Shown here piece by piece: positions 1 to 7,409 of a DNA stretch of 64,000 nt. Origin of the DNA: Limnohabitans sp. T6-5 (lineage in GTDB: Bacteria; Pseudomonadota; Gammaproteobacteria; Burkholderiales; Burkholderiaceae_C); assembly GCF_003063315.1 (NCBI RefSeq), contig NZ_NERV01000001.1, positions 1,116,001-1,180,000 on the forward strand, in the 5' to 3' direction. The notes under the pieces were generated by a model. It saw only the letters and a list, made by a program, of their open reading frames with translations, did not search any database and was not told the origin of the DNA. The stretch's first letter is position 1, and the number at the start of each line of letters is the position of its first letter. The position numbers were made by a program, and so were the translations under genes.

Positions 1-831
1 ATCAAATCCGAGCGCAGCAACCCTGGCGGCTCTGTCAAAGACCGCATCGCGCTGGCCATGATCGAAGACGCAGAAAAGTCGGGTGCCTTGAAGCCTGGCG
101 GCACGATCATTGAGCCCACGTCGGGCAACACCGGCATTGGCTTGGCCATGGTGGCGGCCGTCAAGGGTTACAAACTGGTGCTGGTCATGCCCGACAGCAT
201 GAGCATTGAGCGCCGCCGCCTGATGCTGGCGTATGGCGCGAGCTTTGACCTCACACCTCGCGAGAAAGGCATGAAAGGCGCGATTGCCCGCGCCGAAGAG
301 CTGGTGGCCAGCACGCCCGGGGCCTGGATGCCCCAGCAGTTTGAAAACCCCGCCAACATCGACGTGCATGTGCGCACCACGGCGCAAGAAATTCTGGCCG
401 ATTTCCCCGAGGGCATTGACGCCCTCATCACCGGGGTGGGCACAGGTGGCCACCTGACCGGCACAGCCCGCGTGCTCAAGGCCAAGTTTCCCAACCTCAA
501 GGTGTTTGCGGTCGAACCTGCGGCTTCCCCTGTCATCTCAGGCGGCGCCCCAGCACCGCACCCCATTCAGGGCATTGGCGCGGGCTTCATCCCCAAAAAC
601 CTCGACACCTCATTGCTCGACGGCGTGATACAGGTCGACGCCGAAGCCGCGCGTGAATACGCCCGCCGCTCAGCGCGTGAAGAAGGCATGCTGGTCGGCA
701 TCTCGTCCGGCGCCACCTTGGCGGCCATCGCGCAAAAACTGTCCGAGCTGCCCACAGGCGCCACCGTGCTGGGCTTCAACTACGACACGGGCGAGCGCTA
801 CCTGTCGATCGAAGGCTTCCTGCCTGCTTGA
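1..831 (+). CDS. cysK: Cysteine synthase (O-acetylserine sulfhydrylase), 5' truncated by window edge
   Basis: A PLP-dependent enzyme that makes cysteine from O-acetylserine and sulfide in the cytoplasm. The frame is open from base 1, so the start lies outside the window; roughly 30-40 N-terminal residues are probably missing. Visible signatures are SVKDR, whose lysine (bases 37-39) should form the Schiff base with PLP; the substrate loop [12 protein letters not shown]; the phosphate-binding glycine stretch [11 protein letters not shown]; and the C-terminal SSGAT. The order and spacing are those of the CysK/CysM fold-type II family. CysK is preferred over CysM from the GKTGTL-like C-terminal spacing and overall resemblance, but that choice is less certain than the family. 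The gene is followed by family A palindromes rather than an obvious terminator. Confidence 0.93.
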   Translation: MKSERSNPGGSVKDRIALAMIEDAEKSGALKPGGTIIEPTSGNTGIGLAMVAAVKGYKLVLVMPDSMSIERRRLMLAYGASFDLTPREKGMKGAIARAEELVASTPGAWMPQQFENPANIDVHVRTTAQEILADFPEGIDALITGVGTGGHLTGTARVLKAKFPNLKVFAVEPAASPVISGGAPAPHPIQGIGAGFIPKNLDTSLLDGVIQVDAEAAREYARRSAREEGMLVGISSGATLAAIAQKLSELPTGATVLGFNYDTGERYLSIEGFLPA

Positions 832-1181
832 GTCGGCTGACACATCACCAAGTCAGCGCAGAATCTGCCGACCAGTAACTTTGTAGGTCGGCAGTCGAAG
901 ACCCCGACGAAGGGTAATGGAGGCAACTGCGATTTTTTGCGCTGTAGGTGAATCGGGCCATTGTCGGACTCTCCGAGTACCGACCTACAAGGTCATGGCC
1001 GTATACCTGGACGGCGGTCGAAGTCCCCGACAAGTGCCAACCAAACGCGCATCTGCTGAGCAGATCAGCGACTTCAGCCTCGATATCTCCGTACCCCAGC
1101 CGCAGAAACTCAACTCGCGCAAGACTGCGCCCGGTGCAGGGATAATCACGGCTTCTTGCTTGATAACCACAAGCCACGACC
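832..1181. repeat. Intergenic region with an inverted pair of family A REP-like palindromes
   Basis: About 350 bp without a supported gene. It holds one palindrome at 883-908 (GTAG then GTCGG...CCGAC) and an inverted partner at 963-988. A degraded third copy lies at about 1007-1031. Each half can fold as a hairpin with a three-base loop, and the two halves can pair with each other. Small open frames here are made of the repeats and look non-coding. Confidence 0.7.
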
Positions 1182-2999
1182 ATGATACGAATTTCCGAAC
1201 TCAAACTGCCCCTGTCTGCTCTGCCTGTGGAGGTGCGTCGCGCTGCTGATGCACCGTCTGAAACCGTCGAAGACCGCACCCCGCCACCGCATCCTGAAGC
1301 CGCCTTGCGTCAGCTCGCGGCCAAAGCGCTGAGCATGGACGAACAAGACATTGCCTCGCTTCATGTGTTCAAGCGCAGCTTCGATGCCCGCAAAGTCGAG
1401 CTGCTCGCGGTGTTCATCGTGGACATCACACTCAGTGATGCAAAGGCCGAAGCCACACTGCTGAACAAATTCAACAACCATCCACACATTCAGCCTACCC
1501 CCGACATGCTTTGGCACCCGCCTTGCCATGCGCCTGAAGGCTTTGGCGCCCAAGAAGGCGCGCGCCCAGTGGTGGTGGGCTTCGGGCCTTGCGGCATGTT
1601 TGCCGCGCTGAGCCTGGCGCAAATGGGCTTCAAGCCCATCGTGCTGGAACGTGGCAAAACGGTGCGCGAACGCACCAAGGACACCTGGGGTCTGTGGCGC
1701 AGGAAGGTGTTGCAGCCCGAGAGCAATGTGCAGTTTGGCGAAGGCGGTGCAGGCACCTTCAGTGACGGCAAGCTCTACAGCCAGATCAAGGACCCGCGTC
1801 ATCTGGGACGCAAGGTCATGGATGAGTTCGTCAAAGCCGGCGCGCCTGCAGACATTTTGTTTGCCGCCCACCCGCACATTGGCACCTTCAAGCTGGTCAA
1901 GGTGGTCGAGAACATCCGCGAACAGATCGCTGCATTGGGCGGCGAGATCCGTTTTGAGCAGCGCGTCACCGATGTACTGCTATCGCCTGAGCAAGAGGGT
2001 CGACACATCACCGGCCTGCAAGTGCTCGACCAGCGCACAGGTCAAAGTCACACACTGCCCACGCGACATGTCGTGCTGGCTCTGGGTCACAGCTCACGAG
2101 ACACTTTCGTCATGCTGCACAAGCGCGGGGTGGCACTGCAAGCCAAAGCGTTTTCGATCGGTGTGCGCATCGAGCACCCCCAAAGCGTGATCGACTTGGC
2201 CCGCTGGGGCCGCCACGCGGGCCACCCATTGCTGGGCGCAGCCGACTACAAGCTGGTGCACCACGCGCAAAACGGCCGTGCAGTCTACAGTTTTTGCATG
2301 TGCCCCGGCGGCACCGTGGTGGCGGCCACCAGCGAGCCCGGCCGCGTAGTCACCAACGGCATGAGCCAATATTCGCGCAATGAGCGCAATGCCAATGCGG
2401 GCATGGTGGTGGGCATCGACCCGCCCGACTACCCGCTGGACACCACCTCCTGGCAAGCCGCCTTTGGTGAAGCAGAGGGCGCACAGCTGGCGCAGGAAGC
2501 GAATGCCATGGCGCAGCAACAACCACCCGTCACACATCCACTGGCAGGCATCGTGATGCAGCGTCATCTCGAATCGCGCGCCTTCCTGGTGGGGGGCAGC
2601 AACTACGAAGCCCCCGGCCAGTTGGTGGGCGACTTTCTGGCAAGGCGCCCATCGACCCTATGGGGCAGCGTCCAGCCTTCGTACAAGCCTGGCGTCAAAC
2701 TGGTGGATCTGGCCGAGGTGCTGCCCGACTACGCTGTGGCCGCCATGCGTGAAGCCTTGCCTGTGTTCGGCCGCAAGCTCAAAGGCTTCGACATGGCCGA
2801 TGCGGTCATGACAGGTGTGGAAACCCGCACCTCATCACCTTTACGCATTCCTCGCGCTGAAGACTACCAGAGCACCAACACCCAAGGGCTTTATCCCGCA
2901 GGCGAAGGCGCCAGCTATGCCGGTGGCATTTTGTCGGCCAGTGTGGACGGCATCAAAGTGGCCGAAGCGCTGGCAAGTGCCATTCAATCATCCGCCTGA
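1182..2999 (+). CDS. FAD-dependent dehydrogenase/oxidoreductase (COG2509-like), function unassigned
   Basis: A 605-residue protein of the large uncharacterised FAD-dependent dehydrogenase family. A Rossmann dinucleotide-binding motif (VVVGFGPCGMFAALSLAQ) begins near residue 130 and ends in an acidic residue (VLERG) as expected for FAD. A second family block, GEGGAGTFSDGKL, follows near residue 187. The C-terminal FAD contact is GLYPAGEGASYAGGILSA near residue 570. The first 120 residues form the small N-terminal domain usual for this family. No signal peptide or membrane segment is visible, so it is probably cytoplasmic. The ATG at 1182 has no strong ribosome-binding site, but the N-terminal domain reads well from it. 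The physiological substrate is unknown. Confidence 0.85.
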   Translation: MIRISELKLPLSALPVEVRRAADAPSETVEDRTPPPHPEAALRQLAAKALSMDEQDIASLHVFKRSFDARKVELLAVFIVDITLSDAKAEATLLNKFNNHPHIQPTPDMLWHPPCHAPEGFGAQEGARPVVVGFGPCGMFAALSLAQMGFKPIVLERGKTVRERTKDTWGLWRRKVLQPESNVQFGEGGAGTFSDGKLYSQIKDPRHLGRKVMDEFVKAGAPADILFAAHPHIGTFKLVKVVENIREQIAALGGEIRFEQRVTDVLLSPEQEGRHITGLQVLDQRTGQSHTLPTRHVVLALGHSSRDTFVMLHKRGVALQAKAFSIGVRIEHPQSVIDLARWGRHAGHPLLGAADYKLVHHAQNGRAVYSFCMCPGGTVVAATSEPGRVVTNGMSQYSRNERNANAGMVVGIDPPDYPLDTTSWQAAFGEAEGAQLAQEANAMAQQQPPVTHPLAGIVMQRHLESRAFLVGGSNYEAPGQLVGDFLARRPSTLWGSVQPSYKPGVKLVDLAEVLPDYAVAAMREALPVFGRKLKGFDMADAVMTGVETRTSSPLRIPRAEDYQSTNTQGLYPAGEGASYAGGILSASVDGIKVAEALASAIQSSA

Positions 3000-3703
3000 G
3001 CCTGGCGTGTGTACGCACGCCATGAAGGTCTTGATCAGCTTGTCAGTGACATGACCAGACGGCTGTTCGGGTTCGAGGGTGCGCAAAATATGACTTATTG
3101 CGCCTGCTCCTGGATTTTTTAAGCCGGGCATGAACGAATGTGATGATTCTGAAAGTTGCTTCAATTTTTAATCTTTTTGCATTTTCTTTTCAATGACGGA
3201 TACATGTGGATACGACTTAAAAACTTTAAACTTCATGAAAGTTAAATCCATCAAGAAAAATAAATACATTTAATTCATTGAAAACAAGTTAATCACAACA
3301 AACCATATTCGCATCGCATATTTCAACAAATACGTTGCCATGATTTGGCTGACTAATCGGGCTATATTCAATCCCCCCTGTACGTGGGTACATTTCGTCA
3401 TTTTTTAACCCGCGCCCTCTGGCACACATGTTTGGCGTGTACCGGCTGAACATCCTCTTGGCCGCTTGTGAGCTGCGGCAACAAGGTCTGTTGAGCTGTA
3501 CATGAGGTCTGGTGGAAATACTTGATTGCGAAGATTTCCCAAAAATGGCCTGCAGTTCCGATATGGCTCTTGTTTGATATGCATCAAAAAGTTACCATCA
3601 CACAAAAAATACTACACTTAATGTGCGATACCAAACACTGCATTACCTCGATTTAACTAAAATTAAGGAACTTTTAAAAAAAGCTGAAACTTTGAATCCA
3701 TCA
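3000..3703. other. AT-rich intergenic region upstream of the first Crp/Fnr gene
   Basis: About 700 bp with no supported gene. Bases about 3150-3350 are strikingly AT-rich compared with the neighbouring coding DNA. A short inverted repeat (TGTAC, 4 bases, GTACA) lies at 3379-3392, and a perfect FNR-type box is at 3574-3587. No REP-like palindrome is present, unlike most long gaps in this window. Confidence 0.5.
3574..3587. promoter_or_regulatory. FNR-type operator (TTGAT-N4-ATCAA)
   Basis: The sequence TTGATATGCATCAA matches the FNR consensus half-sites exactly and is fully symmetrical; the flanking bases extend the symmetry by one more pair. It lies 117 bp before the preferred ATG (3704) of a Crp/Fnr-family gene, so autoregulation or control by a separate FNR is plausible. 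Binding is inferred only. Confidence 0.6.
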
Positions 3704-4423
3704 ATGACTGCTCGCCGCAACACCCTACTCGAACTGCTCCCGGAATCCGTTTATGCCAACTGGAAATTTGAATTCGAGTACGTCGATCTGCCAATGGGCA
3801 AGGTACTGTGCGAGCCCGGCAGCATTGTGAGTCACATTTATTTCCCGACGTCAGCCATCATTTCCTGGGTTCATGTGCTGGAAAACGGCGCATCCACAGA
3901 AATTGCCATGATTGGGCGAGAAGGGCTGGTGGGCTTTTATCTCTTGTCGGGCGCCGCGCATTCCCCAAATCGGGCCGTGGTCCAAATTGCAGGTCAAGCC
4001 ATCCGCATCCGTCTGAGCAGCGTGTTAGCAAGCCTTCAAGAAGAAGGCATGTCTCTGCAGAAAATTTTCTTACGCTTCAATCAGGTACTGATCACCCAAA
4101 TGGCACAAATGGCCGTTTGCAACAGACACCACACGCTTGATCAACAATTGTGCCGACTCCTCCTGCTCACACTGGATAGGCAAGATGGGAACACCATCAA
4201 TCTGACGCATGAAATGATTGCCAACATGCTGGGCGTGCGCCGCGAAGGAGTCACCAACGCAGCTTCCCGTTTGATGAAAGAAGGTGGCATCAACTACAGC
4301 CGAGGTCGCATCACGGTGCTCGATACCTGTGAACTCCAAAAACGCTCATGCGAGTGCTATACCGTAGTCAAAAAAGCATATGACCGACTCAAGGAGGTGC
4401 CTAATAAGTTGATGAAATACTGA
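3704..4423 (+). CDS. Crp/Fnr-family transcriptional regulator
   Basis: A 239-residue cytoplasmic regulator with an N-terminal cyclic-nucleotide-binding-type beta barrel (YFPTSAIISW, then IGREGLVGF) and a C-terminal winged helix (HEMIANMLGVRREGVTNAA, then YSRGRITVLD). The frame can be extended to a GTG at 3623, but the ATG at 3704 is preferred because the product is then exactly as long as the paralogue at 9982-10701 and aligns from its first residues (LLELLPESV against LLALLPAAD). No cysteine cluster for an FNR-type iron-sulfur cluster is present at the N-terminus, so oxygen sensing of the classical kind is unlikely. Both paralogues share a C-terminal SCECY...KK.Y.RL signature. The recognition helix has E-x-x-T-N where FNR has E-x-x-S-R. 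The ligand is unknown. Confidence 0.88.
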   Translation: MTARRNTLLELLPESVYANWKFEFEYVDLPMGKVLCEPGSIVSHIYFPTSAIISWVHVLENGASTEIAMIGREGLVGFYLLSGAAHSPNRAVVQIAGQAIRIRLSSVLASLQEEGMSLQKIFLRFNQVLITQMAQMAVCNRHHTLDQQLCRLLLLTLDRQDGNTINLTHEMIANMLGVRREGVTNAASRLMKEGGINYSRGRITVLDTCELQKRSCECYTVVKKAYDRLKEVPNKLMKY

Positions 4424-4537
4424 TGACAAAACAGCCCCACTTCCTGTCAAGAGCTAAAAATTTTGTCATGACAACAACCAAGAGATATGCACGTCTCCGA
4501 CAGTACTCAGCAGTCTGCTCAGATAGCGCCTACAACT

Positions 4538-5182
4538 TCAGACCGAGACCATCTGATTGCGGATGGCATAACGTGTCAAGTCGGCCACTTTGTGCAAGCC
4601 AACCTTGCGCATGATGTTTCGTCGATGCACTTCCACCGTGCTGGGAGCGATCTGCAAATTGCGGGCTATTTCCTTGGACGAATAGCCATCGGCAATCAAG
4701 CGCAACACTTGCTCTTCTCGCCAGCCCAACTGACCACGTACGCTGATGTCGCCAGAGCGGGTTTTGCGAACGCTGTCCATCATCTCTGAAGCGGCCGCCT
4801 GACACAGATAAATTCGGCCTGCTGCCGCTGCTCGTATCGCCGTCATCAACTCGTCAATGCTGCTGGTCGTGGACACATAGCCTTTGGCCCCCGCATCCAG
4901 AATTTCTATGATGGCATGCCGATCCGATGGGCTGCAAAAAGCCACTGTGTTTCTGGGCGGCTGGCGACTAGAAATCTGATGCATCAACTTCAAATCCTGG
5001 GTGTCGTTTGAATGCATGCCAAACAAAACGACATCCGGATCCACCTCATCACACAGCTCATGCGTGCGTGCCTCACTGTCTGCCATACCTACGAGATCCA
5101 TGTCATGATGGGTTCGCAGAAAAGCGGCTATTCCTTCAGACACCGCCTTGTGTTTGGAAGAAAGCAAAACTCGAATGGACAT
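4538..5182 (-). CDS. LuxR/NarL-type regulator with a degenerate receiver domain
   Basis: A 214-residue protein with a receiver-like N-terminal domain (about 1-120) and a LuxR helix-turn-helix (about 148-214; VLRLIADGYSSKEIARNLQI, STVEVHRRNIMRKVG). The start at 5182 is set by AGGAG seven bases upstream and by the family start (SIRVLLSS). The receiver lacks the phosphorylation residues: the acidic pair is Ser8-Ser9, the phospho-acceptor position in VVLFGM is Gly55 instead of Asp, and the conserved lysine after GAKGYV is Thr105. It therefore should not be controlled by Asp phosphorylation. The DNA-binding domain looks intact. It lies convergent to the first Crp/Fnr gene, and a CRP-like palindrome lies about 130 bp before its start. 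Confidence 0.88.
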   Translation of the reverse strand: MSIRVLLSSKHKAVSEGIAAFLRTHHDMDLVGMADSEARTHELCDEVDPDVVLFGMHSNDTQDLKLMHQISSRQPPRNTVAFCSPSDRHAIIEILDAGAKGYVSTTSSIDELMTAIRAAAAGRIYLCQAAASEMMDSVRKTRSGDISVRGQLGWREEQVLRLIADGYSSKEIARNLQIAPSTVEVHRRNIMRKVGLHKVADLTRYAIRNQMVSV

Positions 5183-5312
5183 AGAAACTCCTAGAAGCAT
5201 GAGTCAAAAAAACCTGTGGATTGACTGCCATAGGCCCGTCATGCACCTGTCCGAAAAATAAGGGCCTACTTGTATGTCACCAGAAAAGTTTATACAGGTA
5301 TATCCCAACTAG

Positions 5313-5330
5313 ATGTGCGCAATAGCACAT
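5313..5330. promoter_or_regulatory. CRP-like palindrome (TGTGC-N6-GCACA)
   Basis: ATGTGC and GCACAT are perfect inverted repeats separated by six bases, the spacing of the CRP consensus TGTGA-N6-TCACA. The site lies between the degenerate LuxR gene (start 5182, minus strand) and the stop of the gene at 5360. The likeliest regulators are the neighbouring Crp/Fnr proteins or a genomic CRP. This is inference from symmetry and spacing only. Confidence 0.45.
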
Positions 5331-5359
5331 ATGAATAGCATTTTTACAATTCATTTGTG

Positions 5360-5653
5360 TCACTGAAAAAATGGTCCTCCCCTTCCATCTCCGCGTGAAC
5401 CAAGTGACACATCTACACCGTGCATTTTTTCGGAAATTTCCAAAGCTTCGTTCAAATGCTCATGCGCATTGAATGAATGATGCTTGGACAATCTGGCGTG
5501 ATGCAATGCCGCCTTGAAAGCGCCAACCTCATGGTGATGCATGGCCTCCTTGTTACGTTGATAAGCATGCAGCAGCTCTTCCGAAGCCTTGCGGTAATGC
5601 TCTGTGATGTGCTCTATGTAGGTGTTTCCAAGCACCTTTTTTACGTCAGTCAT
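5360..5653 (-). CDS. Small His-rich helical protein, function unknown
   Basis: A 97-residue protein I do not recognise. Thirteen of its residues are histidine, clustered in MHHHE, ALHHAR, SKHHSF and AHEHL within a predicted mostly helical stretch (residues about 10-77); the C-terminal 20 residues are Gly-rich and probably disordered. The ATG at 5653 is preceded by AGGAG at good spacing, which supports a real gene. No signal peptide or membrane segment is visible. It lies between two LuxR-type regulators on the same strand, 58 bp after the stop-distal end of the next gene upstream (start 6347). A metal-binding or stress-related role is possible from the histidines, but nothing in the sequence proves it. 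Confidence 0.65.
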   Translation of the reverse strand: MTDVKKVLGNTYIEHITEHYRKASEELLHAYQRNKEAMHHHEVGAFKAALHHARLSKHHSFNAHEHLNEALEISEKMHGVDVSLGSRGDGRGGPFFQ

Positions 5654-5711
5654 GTCGACTCCTGAATGGGAAACAGGGTGCAGCGACAGCGCTGCAACCG
5701 CTTAGCAGGCA

Positions 5712-6347
5712 TCACACCAATCCATGCTCCTGCATGTAACGTTGCAATGACATGCGCCCAGGACAATTGAGTTTTTGATAAATGTGATGCAGATGCAACT
5801 TGGCAGTACCTTCACTGATGAACAATTTGCTGGCAATTTTTTTATTAGGCCAACCCTCTGTCACCATGCGAGCCACCATCATTTCACGAGGCGTCAAAAG
5901 ATGCGAAGCCTGCCCATTTTTCTTTTGTTGCTCCAGCAACAAGGACATTGTTTTCACAGTCAAATCGCGGTCCAGCCACTTGCCCCCCTCGTGAACGGAC
6001 TTGATGCAACGCGTCAACACATGACTGGCCTTCTCCTTGGACACAAGTCCCGGAATGTCCATATCAATAGCGCGCATCACCTCACCCACTGGCGCCCCCG
6101 TGAACACAATGGGCCGTGCACGCAAATTCTGTCCTTTGATTTCCTCCAGCAGGGACAAACCGCTGCGTTGGGTCAACGACAGATCCATCACCAAAATATG
6201 AGGTTGATGGTGAAGCAAAGCATGCAAAGCGTCATCACCATTTTTGACGCATGACTTGACTGAAAAATCTGGCGACGCACCGAACACATGAGACAAGCCG
6301 TCCAGCATGACTGGATAGGGGTCGGCAAGAACAATATCTATACACAC
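5712..6347 (-). CDS. LuxR/NarL-type response regulator
   Basis: A 211-residue two-component regulator with a receiver domain (about 1-118) and a LuxR helix-turn-helix (about 145-211; LTPREMMVARMVTEGW, KKIASKLFISEGTAKLHLHHI). Unlike its neighbour at 4538-5182 it keeps the key receiver residues: phospho-acceptor Asp55 in VMDLSL, Thr83 in VFTG and Lys104 in LVSKE, although the acidic pair is reduced to Ala8-Asp9. The start is a GTG at 6347 preceded by AAGGA nine bases upstream. No cognate histidine kinase is adjacent; the PAS and CheB-CheR genes nearby on the same strand are the closest signalling partners. Confidence 0.88.
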   Translation of the reverse strand: MCIDIVLADPYPVMLDGLSHVFGASPDFSVKSCVKNGDDALHALLHHQPHILVMDLSLTQRSGLSLLEEIKGQNLRARPIVFTGAPVGEVMRAIDMDIPGLVSKEKASHVLTRCIKSVHEGGKWLDRDLTVKTMSLLLEQQKKNGQASHLLTPREMMVARMVTEGWPNKKIASKLFISEGTAKLHLHHIYQKLNCPGRMSLQRYMQEHGLV

Positions 6348-6809
6348 GGGATGCCGTCCTTATCAATGAAACTTCAAACAGCGTTCTCTACAAAAGAAAA
6401 CGACCATTGACCATCCCACTCAGCTTAAAGTCAGAGCACAAAGCACACCATCATCGGAATTGGTGAATCCCACTACTTTCAAACCAGTAAATTTCCAGAA
6501 TACGGGTAAGTCGATGCATCATCATGCACATCCAGTGTGACAACCCTCACACCATCCTCTTGCACGAATTCTCATGCGATAGAGCATGAGAGTGCTTGAT
6601 ATTCAACCCCTCGCACGCACGGCGATAACGCAACAAAGACTTTTGCGCTCGCCCCAAAAAAGTGTCGACACCGTACCCATGCACACCCCCATCGCCAAAT
6701 GGCAAGACCGTCTATAAAGCCATACCTTCACCGACCCGATCCGTGGTGTAAACATGAAACTTTCCATCGGCAACGGAAGACACCACCTGTGTGTCCAACA
6801 TCAAAAGAA
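6348..6809. other. Intergenic region with one palindrome
   Basis: About 460 bp without a supported gene. The only structure seen is a perfect 8-bp inverted repeat with a six-base spacer at 6570-6591 (TCTCATGC...GCATGAGA). It lacks a following T-run on either strand, so an operator is more likely than a terminator. Short open frames reaching into the PAS gene on the opposite strand show no family features. Confidence 0.45.
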
Positions 6810-7409
6810 TCAGATCACGGGCCAACTCACCCAGGCAAGGACATAGCCTGTTGCGGCAGGGTTTTGACGCAAAGAGGCGCACACCTGGTGGGGTGTACCT
6901 TTTTGTGTTTTCAGATTCAGCAAAAATGACGGCGAGGGAGATCGCTGTTTCAATGCCAAGACACGCGACTGCAGTTGCCGGGCACTTTCTGCGGTCAAGC
7001 AGGCATCCATTCTTTGCCCCACCAAGCCATTGCGGCCTGCTGAATCCACACCCAAATCTTGTGCTGCGGTAACATTTAAATCGATCAGCCGTCCCTGGGC
7101 ATCCACCACCAGATGTGCACTGGGTGAAGCATCATAAAGTTGACGTTGTGTTGCCAGCATGGACTCCAGGTCCTGACGCGACTGAGTCAGCTCTTCGGTC
7201 TGCAAATCCAGCTCCACCTGATACACCTGAAGCTCATGCAACAGCGCCAAGGCATCGGCTGCAGTATCCACGTTGGCCGCCAGATCGAATAAAACGCGCA
7301 AAGCTTGCGTGGCATCAATCCAGGTGCCTGTGGCATCGCCTTTCAACTGAGCTTGAGCGCGCGCACGCAATGCGGTGGACGTTAAAGTGAATTTTTTGGG
7401 CGAAGTCAT
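6810..7409 (-). CDS. PAS-domain sensory protein
   Basis: A 199-residue protein with an N-terminal helical region, a probable coiled coil (about 55-95; ALLHELQVYQVELDLQTEEL) and a single PAS domain (about 95-190; YDASPSAHLVVDAQGRLIDL, then N.TAAQDLGV). There is no kinase, GGDEF or output domain, so it probably acts as a stand-alone sensor or adaptor. Its ATG overlaps the stop of the CheB-CheR-PAS gene by four bases (ATGA), indicating translational coupling and a shared function. The coiled coil resembles the segment preceding the PAS domain of its partner, so the two may form mixed helical bundles (inference). Confidence 0.78.
   Translation of the reverse strand: MTSPKKFTLTSTALRARAQAQLKGDATGTWIDATQALRVLFDLAANVDTAADALALLHELQVYQVELDLQTEELTQSRQDLESMLATQRQLYDASPSAHLVVDAQGRLIDLNVTAAQDLGVDSAGRNGLVGQRMDACLTAESARQLQSRVLALKQRSPSPSFLLNLKTQKGTPHQVCASLRQNPAATGYVLAWVSWPVI

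Noticed and set aside
4423..4614. A 63-codon frame right after the first Crp/Fnr gene
   Set aside because: It overlaps the 3' end of the convergent LuxR gene and shows no family features or ribosome-binding site.
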